Notes: generated by a model from the letters alone, not told the origin. Counted from the first letter of the stretch, positions 1 through 4,541 are shown. The stretch is DNA of 7,555 nt from an uncultured Clostridia bacterium (GCA_947587775.1 CANPYD010000044.1:1-7555); one strand, 5' to 3'. A program made the numbers and translations.

Positions 1-10
1 CTGGGGTGGA

Positions 11-52
11 GCAACGCGTCCTGCCAAGGATTGATAATCCTTGGCGCGTTGC
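11..52. repeat. Long hairpin with a 5-nt bulge
   Basis: The arms GCAACGCG + CCAAGGATT (11-18, 24-32) and AATCCTTGG + CGCGTTGC (36-52) pair perfectly over 17 bp around a GAT loop. Only TCCTG (19-23) is unpaired. No T-tract follows, so it is not a standard intrinsic terminator. It sits at the start of a repeat-rich non-coding stretch (1-322) and is probably part of a dispersed palindromic element. It could also be the tail of a structure whose upstream gene lies outside the window. Confidence 0.55.
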
Positions 53-70
53 GACAGGAGTGCCCCGCGC

Positions 71-122
71 GCATTCTAATTTTTCCAAGCGCGGCACGAG
101 GAGCGCCAGCGACGAAGTAGCG
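71..122 (+). repeat. Dispersed repeat family 1, copy 1
   Basis: The layout is GCATTCT-AT-rich-AAGCGCGGCACGAG-variable-GAAGTAGCGC. Copies 2 (155-208) and 3 (3676-3728) share GCAT near the start, the GGCACGAG core and the GAAGT(T)A(G)CG end. In this copy the variable middle (GAGCGCCAGCGAC) does not form a clean stem, so it looks like a degenerate member. Confidence 0.6.
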
Positions 123-154
123 CACCAGAGGCGCGAACGGTGACCGCCCCGCCC

Positions 155-208
155 GCATATCTTTTTGTGCACTAAGGGCGGCACGAGCGGCTTTGCCGCG
201 AAGTTACG
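155..208 (+). repeat. Dispersed repeat family 1, copy 2
   Basis: It has the same layout as the copy at 71-122: GCATAT, an AT-rich stretch, ACTAAGGGC, GGCACGAG, then GCGGC-TTT-GCCGC (a perfect 5-bp stem), then GAAGTTACGCG. The loop arms differ from copy 3 but remain complementary, which suggests the hairpin is maintained. A second small hairpin (GCGGGT-CTCT-ACCCGC, about 208-223) follows directly. Confidence 0.6.
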
Positions 209-227
209 CGGGTCTCTACCCGCATGA

Positions 228-285
228 GACGCTGTCACCGCAGGTGACTGAGGTGGGCATCCTCGGCGCTCGGTGTTACAGCGTC
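228..285 (+). other. Branched RNA-like fold upstream of pckG
   Basis: An outer stem GACGCTG (228-234) / CAGCGTC (279-285) encloses two hairpins: GTCACC-GCA-GGTGAC (234-248) and GAGG-7nt-CCTC (250-264). A run of six T lies at 297-302, ten bases after the outer stem. This could be the end of an upstream transcript or another palindromic repeat. It lies before the pckG promoter, so it is unlikely to be a pckG leader. No riboswitch class is recognised. Confidence 0.35.
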
Positions 286-322
286 AAGATTGGGGATTTT
301 TTGTGAAATTCACCCTGCGGCG

Positions 323-351
323 TTTACAAGCGGGGAAGTTTGTGGTATAAT
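323..351 (+). promoter_or_regulatory. pckG promoter, extended -10
   Basis: The -35 is TTTACA (323-328). A 17-bp spacer follows, then TATAAT (346-351) preceded by TGG at 343-345, an extended -10 TGn motif. The start of transcription is expected near 357-358. It is the best housekeeping-type promoter ahead of the PEP carboxykinase gene and gives a 5' UTR of about 56 nt. Confidence 0.8.
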
Positions 352-356
352 ATAAA

Positions 357-390
357 ATGACGGAATATGGGCGCGATCGCCCTTCGTCAT
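357..390 (+). promoter_or_regulatory. 5'-terminal hairpin of the pckG mRNA
   Basis: ATGACG (357-362) pairs perfectly with CGTCAT (385-390), and inside it GGGCG (369-373) pairs with CGCCC (378-382) around CGAT. It begins at the predicted transcription start, so it would cap the mRNA 5' end, and it ends 7 nt before the ribosome site AGGAGGA (398-404). A role in mRNA stability is inferred. The sequence is also near-palindromic as DNA and could be an operator. Confidence 0.55.
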
Positions 391-413
391 CAATCTCAGG
401 AGGATTTTGATAC

Positions 414-2177
414 ATGGTACCGACAAACAAAAAGGTTCTCGACTTCGTGCAGAAAAGCGCCGAACTCGCCTGCCCCGACAAGATCGTCTGGATCGACGGC
501 AGCGAGGCCCAGCTCGACGCGCTCCGTGCGGAAGCCGTCAGGACGGGTGAGATGATCAAGCTCAACGAGGAAAAACTCCCCGGCTGTTACTATCACCGCA
601 CTGCGGAAAACGACGTCGCACGCGTCGAAGCGCGCACTTTTATCTGCTGCAAAAACAAAGAGGATGCGGGCCCCATCAACTACTGGATGGACCCCGAAGA
701 AGCCTATCACATGTGCGGGGAGATCGCCCGCGGGAAGATGAAGGGCCGTACCATGTACGTGATCCCCTATTCAATGGGCGTTCTCGGCTCCCCCTTCAGT
801 AAGATCGGGATCGAGGTCACCGACTCCATCTACGTCGTCCTCAACATGGCGATCATGACGCGGGTCGGGCTGGGCTGCTACGATGCGCTCGGAACGGACG
901 GAGACTTCATCAAGGGCTTCCACTGCAAGTGCGACGTGGATCCCGAAAAACGCTACATCATGCACTTCCCCGAGGATGATACGATCATCTCGGTCAACTC
1001 CGCTTACGGCGGAAACGTCCTTCTCGGCAAAAAGTGCTTCGCGCTCCGCATCGCGTCCTGCCTCGGAAGAAGAGAGGGCTGGATGGCGGAACACATGCTG
1101 ATTTTAGGGGTTACCTATCCCAATGGCGAAAAGCACTATGTGGCGGCGGCGTTCCCGTCCGCATGCGGCAAAACCAACCTCGCCATGCTCATCCCGCCCA
1201 AGCATTACCTTGAAAAGGGATACAAGATCGAGACCGTCGGCGACGACATCGCGTGGATCAGGGTCGGCGAGGACGGAAGACTTTGGGCGGTCAATCCTGA
1301 AAACGGCTTCTTCGGCGTCGCGCCCGGCACCAACGAAAAGAGCAATCCCAACGCCCTCGCGGCGACGAGAAAGGGCACCATCTTCACCAACGTTGCGATC
1401 GATCCCGCGGACAACACCGTGTGGTGGGAAGGGCTCACCAAACAGGCGCCCGAAAAGCTCATCGACTGGCTGGGCAATGACTGGACGCCCGCAAGCGGCA
1501 CGAAAGCGGCGCACCCCAATTCCCGCTTCACGGCTCCCGCGGTGAACTGCCCTTGCCTTTCCCCCGAATTCGATTCCAAGGAAGGGGTCCCGCTCGACGC
1601 GATCATCTTCGGCGGAAGAAGGGCGACGACCACTCCCCTCGTCTATCAGTCGCGTGACTGGGATCACGGCGTGTTTGTCGGCTCCGTCATGAGCTCCGAA
1701 ACGACGGCGGCGGCAACGGGCGCGGTGGGCGTTCTCCGCCACGACCCCATGGCGATGAAGCCCTTCTGCGGCTATCACATGGCGGACTACTTCGGGCACT
1801 GGATCGAGATGGGCAAGAAGATCAAAAATCCGCCCAAGATCTTCAACGTCAACTGGTTCAGACAGGGCGAGAACGGCGAGTTTTTGTGGCCGGGCTTCGG
1901 CGACAACATGCGCGTTCTCGAATGGATCCTGAAGCGCTGCGACGGAAGCGTGGACGCGAAAGAGACGGCGATCGGGTACGTCCCCTACGCGAAAGACATC
2001 GACCTCGAAGGGTTGGATCTTCCCGTTGAGACGCTCGAAAAGATCCTCTACGTCGATAAGGCGCGCTGGAGCGCGGAAGCCGACGAGATCGCGGAATATT
2101 ACAAGCAATTCGGCGACCGTCTTCCGAAGGAGCTGAGCGAAAGCCTTGCGACATTGAAGAAAAACTGCGAAGAATAA
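414..2177 (+). CDS. pckG: Phosphoenolpyruvate carboxykinase, GTP-dependent
   Basis: This cytosolic enzyme interconverts oxaloacetate + GTP with phosphoenolpyruvate + CO2 + GDP. The 587-aa length is near the usual ~600 of the GTP family. Diagnostic parts are visible: the PEP/OAA site and metal lysine in GKKCFALRIAS (205-215), GWMAEHMLILG with the metal histidine at 227, the P-loop FPSACGKTN (247-255) with the GTP-class catalytic cysteine, kinase-2 VGDDIAW (275-281), NPENGFFGVAPGT (294-306), FGGRR (399-403) and the guanine-binding FLWPGFGDN (490-498). It is not the shorter ATP-type PckA. The start at 414 is fixed by AGGAGGA at 398-404. The gene has its own promoter and terminator, so it appears monocistronic. 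In anaerobic Clostridia this enzyme type can run in the carboxylating direction as part of PEP/malate metabolism (known for Clostridium thermocellum). Which direction applies here cannot be told from sequence. No key residue is missing. Confidence 0.97.
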   Translation: MVPTNKKVLDFVQKSAELACPDKIVWIDGSEAQLDALRAEAVRTGEMIKLNEEKLPGCYYHRTAENDVARVEARTFICCKNKEDAGPINYWMDPEEAYHMCGEIARGKMKGRTMYVIPYSMGVLGSPFSKIGIEVTDSIYVVLNMAIMTRVGLGCYDALGTDGDFIKGFHCKCDVDPEKRYIMHFPEDDTIISVNSAYGGNVLLGKKCFALRIASCLGRREGWMAEHMLILGVTYPNGEKHYVAAAFPSACGKTNLAMLIPPKHYLEKGYKIETVGDDIAWIRVGEDGRLWAVNPENGFFGVAPGTNEKSNPNALAATRKGTIFTNVAIDPADNTVWWEGLTKQAPEKLIDWLGNDWTPASGTKAAHPNSRFTAPAVNCPCLSPEFDSKEGVPLDAIIFGGRRATTTPLVYQSRDWDHGVFVGSVMSSETTAAATGAVGVLRHDPMAMKPFCGYHMADYFGHWIEMGKKIKNPPKIFNVNWFRQGENGEFLWPGFGDNMRVLEWILKRCDGSVDAKETAIGYVPYAKDIDLEGLDLPVETLEKILYVDKARWSAEADEIAEYYKQFGDRLPKELSESLATLKKNCEE

Positions 2178-2183
2178 CCTCTC

Positions 2184-2214
2184 CCCGTTCCCTTTTCGGG
2201 AACGGGATTTTTTT
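2184..2214 (+). terminator. Intrinsic terminator of pckG
   Basis: CCCGTTCCC (2184-2192) pairs perfectly over 9 bp with GGGAACGGG (2198-2206) around a 5-nt loop. It is followed by A and seven T. It starts 6 nt after the pckG stop codon. Confidence 0.93.
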
Positions 2215-2238
2215 ATGGATTGGGGGGGGCCGAGCCCT

Positions 2239-2290
2239 ACCCCCTCTGGGGGGGAGGGTGGCACGGCGCAAGCCGTGACGGGTGGGGGGC
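2239..2290 (-). repeat. Dispersed repeat family 2, inverted variant copy
   Basis: Read on the minus strand this matches the element found twice at 3586-3637 and 4797-4848: a C-run, CCCGTCAC, a hairpin, GTGCCACCC, a C-run and a G-run. The central hairpin here is CACGGC-GCAA-GCCGTG (2262-2277), whereas the other two copies have CACC-GTA-GGTG. Both arms changed together, so pairing is preserved. The G-tracts are long (up to 8). Confidence 0.7.
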
Positions 2291-2302
2291 AAGGAGAGTG
2301 CG

Positions 2303-2412
2303 TCATTCTGACCCCGCGCGACGTTCTCAAATACGTCATGCTGAGCTTGTCGAAGCATCACCTTATGATAAGTGGCCCTTCGACGGAGCTCAGGGTGACG
2401 TAATTCAGAATC
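2303..2412. repeat. Nested inverted repeat (CTGAGCTTGTCGAAG type)
   Basis: The inner arms are 2334-2355 and 2378-2400: CGTCA..CTGAGCT..TCGAAG faces CTTCGA..AGCTCAG..TGACG, with only short internal mismatches. An outer pair ATTCTGA (2305-2311) / TCAGAAT (2405-2411) extends the fold. From memory, intergenic palindromes of the CTGAGC-TTGTCGAAG type occur in genomes of several phyla. The 12-mer AGCTTGTCGAAG recurs at 3748-3759 in this window. No coding function is expected. Confidence 0.65.
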
Positions 2413-2429
2413 ATTGCCCACCCCCCTAC

Positions 2430-2448
2430 CCCCCTCCTTGGGAGGGGG
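2430..2448. repeat. C-run/G-run hairpin
   Basis: CCCCCTCC (2430-2437) pairs with GGAGGGGG (2441-2448) around TTG. The preceding CCCACCCCCCTACC resembles the C-rich part of repeat family 2, so this may be a truncated relative. Confidence 0.5.
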
Positions 2449-2489
2449 CATGTTCGAAAAGCCGCCCTTCGTTCCCAATCACGGCGCGT

Positions 2490-2524
2490 GGCAGGGTCTC
2501 CCTGCCTAAGCGCACCCCATTTGG
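2490..2524 (+). repeat. Dispersed repeat family 3, copy 1
   Basis: The hairpin GGCAGGG-TCT-CCCTGCC (2490-2506) is followed by TAAG, a GCA stretch and ATTTGG (2519-2524). The same order occurs at 7444-7479 with a different but equally perfect stem. A further small hairpin with GGT/ACC ends (2523-2538) follows. Confidence 0.5.
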
Positions 2525-2604
2525 TACCCTACGGGAACCTTACTGTCCTGTGAAACAGAAAAGGGGCGGCCGAATCGCTTTTACAAGGCAGAAGTCTTAA
2601 CCCC

Positions 2605-2665
2605 TCGCTCGATTTATTTTTGAGCACGCGCCCCAAAGGCGCGGACGAAAAAAGAAATCGAGCGA
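2605..2665. repeat. Dispersed repeat family 4, copy 1: long AT/GC hairpin
   Basis: Outer arms TCGCTCGATTT (2605-2615) and AAATCGAGCGA (2655-2665) are perfect complements. Five T-A pairs lie in the middle, and the apex is CGCGCC-CCAAA-GGCGCG (2627-2643). The left arm resembles the one at 7355-7383 (TCGCTCG, ATTT, TTTT, CGCGCCC). It lies just beyond the terminator of the predicted leftward small RNA and could act as a secondary transcription block. Confidence 0.6.
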
Positions 2666-2668
2666 AAC

Positions 2669-2700
2669 AAAAAACACCCGCAGCAAAAATATGCCGCGGG
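2669..2700 (-). terminator. Intrinsic terminator of the leftward small RNA
   Basis: On the minus strand, a 9-bp stem (2700-2692 with 2685-2677, one G-U) with a 6-nt loop is followed by TG and six T (2674-2669). Confidence 0.75.
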
Positions 2701-2786
2701 CGGGTAAATCGTACGGAATGACTTTTTTTGGGGGAAAGACATGTTCTATTCGATTTACCTACTTCCGACCTTTTTCGACGGAAGAT
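2669..2786 (-). ncRNA. Predicted small RNA divergent from the XRE regulator
   Basis: A consensus minus-strand promoter (2793-2821) predicts a start near 2786. A canonical intrinsic terminator ends the transcript at the T-run 2674-2669, giving about 118 nt. On this strand the terminator stem is CCCGCGGCA-TATTTT-TGCTGCGGG with one G-U pair, which would be A-C on the other strand, so the fold favours leftward transcription. Upstream are a 5' hairpin CTTCCG/CGGAAG (2784-2762) and a perfect 9-bp stem GGTAAATCG/CGATTTACC (2759-2751 with 2711-2703) enclosing an open loop with CCCCCAAAAAAA (2734-2723). The loop can pair with the ribosome site of the adjacent regulator. A 43-codon reading frame starts at the ATG at 2742-2740 but has no ribosome site and runs past the terminator, so a coding role is unlikely. 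No known RNA family is recognised. Confidence 0.6.
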
Positions 2787-2792
2787 ACCTCT

Positions 2793-2821
2793 ATTATAAT
2801 CGTATAATGTACGATTGTCAA
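2793..2821 (-). promoter_or_regulatory. Full-consensus promoter for the leftward small RNA
   Basis: On the minus strand TTGACA (2821-2816), 17 bp and TATAAT (2798-2793) match the sigma-A consensus at all twelve positions with ideal spacing. The 17-bp spacer is exactly the palindrome at 2799-2815. A promoter this strong with an operator between its hexamers is expected to be held off by a repressor. Confidence 0.85.
2799..2815. promoter_or_regulatory. Operator 1 of the first XRE module
   Basis: ATCGTATA-A-TGTACGAT is an 8-1-8 palindrome matching at 7 of 8 half-site positions. It fills the whole -35/-10 spacer of the leftward promoter. It shares ATCGnAnA-N-TGTnCGAT with operator 2, with centres 30 bp apart (about three helical turns). 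Binding by the adjacent XRE protein is inferred. Confidence 0.7.
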
Positions 2822-2828
2822 GCAAAAA

Positions 2829-2845
2829 ATCGCACATTGTGCGAT
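2829..2845. promoter_or_regulatory. Operator 2 of the first XRE module
   Basis: ATCGCACA-T-TGTGCGAT is a perfect 8-1-8 palindrome between the divergent promoters and the XRE start codon, ending 35 bp before ATG. It probably serves autoregulation. The rightward promoter is not certain: TATAAT occurs at 2795-2800 and 2803-2808 but without a convincing -35. Confidence 0.7.
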
Positions 2846-2880
2846 ATTTTTTTTGAAAAATAAAATTTTCGGGGGAAATT

Positions 2881-3093
2881 ATGGAACTCAAGGACATTCA
2901 AAGGCGGCTCAGGGAGTGCGTTGCGGCGAGCGGGATCCCGCAAAAGGAGATCGCAAAAGGGATCGGCGTCTCAGCGCAGACCGTTTCGAAGTACATGAAA
3001 AAGGACGTCTTTCCCGCGCTCGATACCTTTGCCAAGCTCTGCGCCCTTCTCGACGTGAAGTCGGACTACATTCTCGGCATCGCCGAGTACTGA
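2881..3093 (+). CDS. XRE-family (Cro/C1-type) DNA-binding regulator, 70 aa
   Basis: This small cytosolic transcription regulator is made of a single helix-turn-helix domain. The HTH spans about residues 20-40 (PQKEIAKGIGVSAQTVSKYM), followed by the usual helices in FPALDTFAKLCALLDVKSDYILG, typical of Cro/C1 folds. There is no effector domain, so it probably acts as a dimer on the palindromes at 2799-2815 and 2829-2845. The start at 2881 has GGGGG at 2871-2875 as ribosome site, 5 nt upstream. That site is complementary to the C-rich loop of the divergent small RNA. An upstream in-frame extension is not supported. Its targets are inferred to be itself and the leftward small RNA, possibly more genes elsewhere. 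A second 70-aa XRE protein lies at 4568-4780. The two share the fold but not operator sequence. No terminator follows; a new promoter begins 32 nt downstream of the stop. Confidence 0.9.
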   Translation: MELKDIQRRLRECVAASGIPQKEIAKGIGVSAQTVSKYMKKDVFPALDTFAKLCALLDVKSDYILGIAEY

Positions 3094-3124
3094 AAAAAAT
3101 CCAAAAAAATTTTTCCGAAACCTA

Positions 3125-3152
3125 TTGACAAATCTGAAATCTATGGTACAAT
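3125..3152 (+). promoter_or_regulatory. Strong extended -10 promoter
   Basis: TTGACA (3125-3130), 16 bp, then TACAAT (3147-3152) preceded by TGG (3144-3146), an extended -10. The expected start is near 3159. No protein gene of normal size follows; the transcript would be the structured RNA at 3159-3570. Confidence 0.8.
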
Positions 3153-3198
3153 GAAGACAGAAAAAGAAAGTAGCTAACAAAATTTGTGAGTATCTTTC

Positions 3199-3330
3199 AT
3201 GAAAGGTAAGCGGGCGGAAAAGCTCGCAGCCCACAGGAGAGTCCCCGAAGGAAGTCAAGACTCTCAAAAAAATTTCATATCGGAGGTACGCGATATGACG
3301 AAACTCCAAGGAAGGCGAACGACCGGATAA
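3199..3330 (+). CDS. Possible 43-aa small protein, doubtful
   Basis: An open frame starts at ATG 3199 with only GTGAG (3186-3190) as a weak ribosome site. An internal in-frame ATG (3295) has an excellent site, GGAGG at 3282-3286, which sits in the loop of the hairpin 3276-3297 while the ATG sits in its stem; from there only 11 residues would be made (MTKLQGRRTTG). The protein is basic and resembles nothing recognised. The region is densely base-paired, so the structured-RNA reading is preferred. Confidence 0.18.
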   Translation: MKGKRAEKLAAHRRVPEGSQDSQKNFISEVRDMTKLQGRRTTG

Positions 3331-3345
3331 AGGAGGAGAAGACCA

Positions 3346-3384
3346 ATGTACCAGTATATGATAAGGGCGGAAAATCGACTTTGA
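3346..3384 (+). CDS. Possible 12-aa leader peptide, doubtful
   Basis: ATG at 3346 follows AGGAGG (3331-3336) at a 9-nt spacing. That ribosome site begins right at the stop codon of the preceding short frame (TAA 3328-3330), which would suit translational coupling. The peptide would be MYQYMIRAENRL. It could be chance: purine-rich single strands are common in the surrounding RNA. It overlaps the stem starting at 3375. Confidence 0.18.
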   Translation: MYQYMIRAENRL

Positions 3385-3541
3385 AGTAAGTGGCGGCGAA
3401 GGGAAAACGCCGCATGGACTTTCGTCCGAATGATGAGGGAAAGTCGAGATCATGCCCGGGAAAGGGGAAAGCAAGGCGCAACCGGTACGCCGCGCCGACG
3501 CCTTTCAGGCGGCACGCCCGACAACTGAATCAAAGAATCAA

Positions 3542-3565
3542 GCCCCCGTGCGGTTGCGCGGGGGC
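3542..3565 (+). terminator. GC-rich hairpin ending the large RNA
   Basis: GCCCCCGTGC (3542-3551) pairs with GCGCGGGGGC (3556-3565) around GGTT, with one T-G pair. Only ATATTCGTGTACTTT follows, so the T-tract is poor. It is still the most stable hairpin at the likely end of the transcript. The G-T pair on this strand (C-A on the other) favours rightward use. Confidence 0.55.
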
Positions 3566-3585
3566 ATATTCGTGTACTTTGGGAT

Positions 3586-3637
3586 CAACCCCCACCCGTC
3601 ACCTACGGTGCCACCCGCCCCCTTCAAAGGGGGCAGG
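3586..3637 (+). repeat. Dispersed repeat family 2, copy A
   Basis: This 52-bp element is identical at every base to 4797-4848. It contains CCCACCCGT, the hairpin CACC-GTA-GGTG, GCCACCCG and CCCCCTTCAAAGGGGG. A diverged inverted member is at 2239-2290. Exact identity of two copies 1.2 kb apart points to recent spread or gene conversion. Confidence 0.9.
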
Positions 3638-3675
3638 CCTTGGCGCCCCGCGGACGCGCCCTGCGCGCCCCGTGC

Positions 3676-3728
3676 GCATTCTTATTACACTAAGCACGGC
3701 ACGAGCGGGCACCGCCCGCGAAGTAGCG
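3676..3728 (+). repeat. Dispersed repeat family 1, copy 3
   Basis: GCATTCTTATTACACTAAGC, GGCACGAG, the perfect stem GCGGGC-ACC-GCCCGC (3705-3719) and GAAGTAGCG follow the order seen at 71-122 and 155-208. Just after it, 3748-3759 (AGCTTGTCGAAG) repeats a 12-mer from the nested palindrome at 2303-2412. The stretch 3566-3784 otherwise holds no gene. Confidence 0.65.
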
Positions 3729-3784
3729 CTGCTCTTGGCGTGAAGTAGCTTGTCGAAGAATCTCGCGGGGCGAATTCAGACGCC

Positions 3785-4471
3785 TCAGGCCCCGGGGATC
3801 GTGACCACAGTCGTGCCGTAATCGGTATAGAGATATCTTTCCGTGCGCCCGTCATTGCCTTCCCCGTAAAACTCGACAAGTTTCCCATCCTTGATGGTGA
3901 CTTCACGCTTCACATAGTAATCTCTCCAACGTGTTTTATCGAGGACGGCGCTCTCGGACATGGGCCGTTTCCCGACCACGGTCGTCACATATTTCCCCGT
4001 CGCTTCATCGTATGTATAATCCGAAAAAGCGCCGAGTTCATACTGTATCGCCGACGTGAATCTGAACATCTGGCCGTCCTCATCCTCGCGTTTGCTCCAT
4101 GAGCCATCACTGTTTCCCTCAAAATAATACTGCACGCCGTCTATTTCCGCGCAGACGGTATGCCGATCGCTGCCCCAGTCATAGGAGACCCGTTTCTTCG
4201 AAAGATCGAGCTTGAGAAGCTCATGATATTCCACGGTTTCCTCTTCCGGTTCGCCGTTTCCGTTCTCGTGGACTGCGAATCCCATGACCGTACTCGTGAT
4301 CGTGACGTTTGTGAAGTCCAGTTTTGCGACTTCTTCCCAAACGGCTTCCGCGGAGAGCTTTTGATCGCCGCTCTCCCCGCCCGCTTCGGGATCTTTTCCA
4401 CCGCATCCCGCCGCCGCGGCACAGACGAATACGCTTGCACATGCAATTGCCAAGAGCCCTGTTTTTTTCAT
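3785..4471 (-). CDS. Lipoprotein of unknown function, 228 aa
   Basis: This is a secreted, membrane-anchored protein. The N-terminus is a type II signal peptide: MKKTG, a hydrophobic stretch (residues 6-21) and the lipobox A-A-G-C with the lipidated cysteine at 23, then a flexible G/E/D-rich linker (24-37). The remainder (about 38-228) is acidic and polar, with alternating aromatic/charged strands such as VQYYFEGN, YTYDEATGKYVTTVVG and KLVEFYGEGNDG. This suggests a beta-rich fold like small Gram-positive lipoproteins that bind ligands or serve the envelope. The exact family is not recognised. The start at 4471 is set by AGGTGAG just upstream and by the signal peptide; a longer frame to 4534 would overlap the promoter and spoil the signal sequence. 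It is divergent from an XRE regulator (4568-4780), and its promoter spacer is an operator, so it is probably repressed by that regulator. No T-rich terminator is seen downstream. Confidence 0.85.
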   Translation of the reverse strand: MKKTGLLAIACASVFVCAAAAGCGGKDPEAGGESGDQKLSAEAVWEEVAKLDFTNVTITSTVMGFAVHENGNGEPEEETVEYHELLKLDLSKKRVSYDWGSDRHTVCAEIDGVQYYFEGNSDGSWSKREDEDGQMFRFTSAIQYELGAFSDYTYDEATGKYVTTVVGKRPMSESAVLDKTRWRDYYVKREVTIKDGKLVEFYGEGNDGRTERYLYTDYGTTVVTIPGA

Positions 4472-4505
4472 GATGACACTCACCTCTATTTTGAAAATCG
4501 ATTTT

Positions 4506-4534
4506 ATTATATAGGATATTATCCTATACGTCAA
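4506..4534 (-). promoter_or_regulatory. Near-consensus promoter of the lipoprotein gene
   Basis: On the minus strand TTGACG (4534-4529), 17 bp and TATAAT (4511-4506) match consensus at 11 of 12 positions. The expected start is about 4499, giving a leader of about 28 nt containing AGGTGAG. Operator 1 (4511-4527) fills the spacer and overlaps one base of the -10. Confidence 0.85.
4511..4527. promoter_or_regulatory. Operator 1 of the second XRE module
   Basis: ATAGGATA-T-TATCCTAT is a perfect 8-1-8 palindrome between the -35 and -10 of the lipoprotein promoter. Its position predicts repression of the lipoprotein gene by the adjacent XRE protein. Confidence 0.75.
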
Positions 4535-4541
4535 TCATTTT

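Larger units (their letters stand above)
3159..3570 (+). ncRNA. Large structured RNA, class not recognised
   Basis: About 400 nt follow a strong promoter and end in a GC-rich hairpin. Perfect stems are dense: CTTTC-AT-GAAAG (3194-3205), GCGGGC/GCTCGC with one G-U (3210-3227), GAGAGTC (3237-3243)/GACTCTC (3259-3265), CATATCG (3276-3282)/CGATATG (3291-3297), and a three-way junction closed by TCGACTTT (3375-3382)/AAAGTCGA (3440-3447). That junction holds GCGGCG/CGCCGC (3393-3413) and GGAC-TTTC-GTCC (3416-3427). A long-range GTACC (3348-3352)/GGTAC (3484-3488) pairing is possible. Unpaired purine tracts (GGAAAA, GGGAAAA, GGGGAAAG) recur, and AAG-GGGCGGAAAA appears twice (3208-3221, 3362-3374). 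It lacks the signatures of RNase P RNA (GAGGAAAGUCC core with ACAGNA), tmRNA, 6S, T-box and group I/II introns. Known large Firmicute RNAs such as raiA-type could not be excluded. Alternatively, it is a leader with short ORFs. Confidence 0.6.

Noticed and set aside
1104..2339. 411-codon minus-strand frame opposite pckG
   Set aside because: It is a shadow of the strongly supported pckG gene: no ribosome site, no domain, and it extends through the terminator.
2669..2742. 43-aa protein from the ATG at 2742-2740 within the small RNA
   Set aside because: It has no ribosome site and would need read-through of the intrinsic terminator into the repeat hairpin.
2529..2897. 122-codon minus-strand frame across the first XRE control region
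   Set aside because: It runs through the divergent promoter, both operators, the small-RNA terminator and repeat family 4, has no ribosome site and no recognisable domain. The regulatory reading explains the sequence better.
3094..3120. Terminator after the first XRE gene
   Set aside because: The A-run/T-run sequence has only weak A-T self-complementarity and no GC stem before the T-tract.
3159..3570. RNase P RNA or tmRNA
   Set aside because: AGGGAAAGTCGAG at 3436-3448 superficially recalls the RNase P core but lacks the following CGGGC context and the matching ACAGNA-type partner. There is no tRNA-like end or tag frame for tmRNA.
3390..3743. Plus-strand frames of about 100 codons over the end of the large RNA and repeats
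   Set aside because: They cross the terminator-like hairpin and a 52-bp dispersed repeat and encode low-complexity Arg/Pro-rich sequence typical of GC-rich non-coding DNA.
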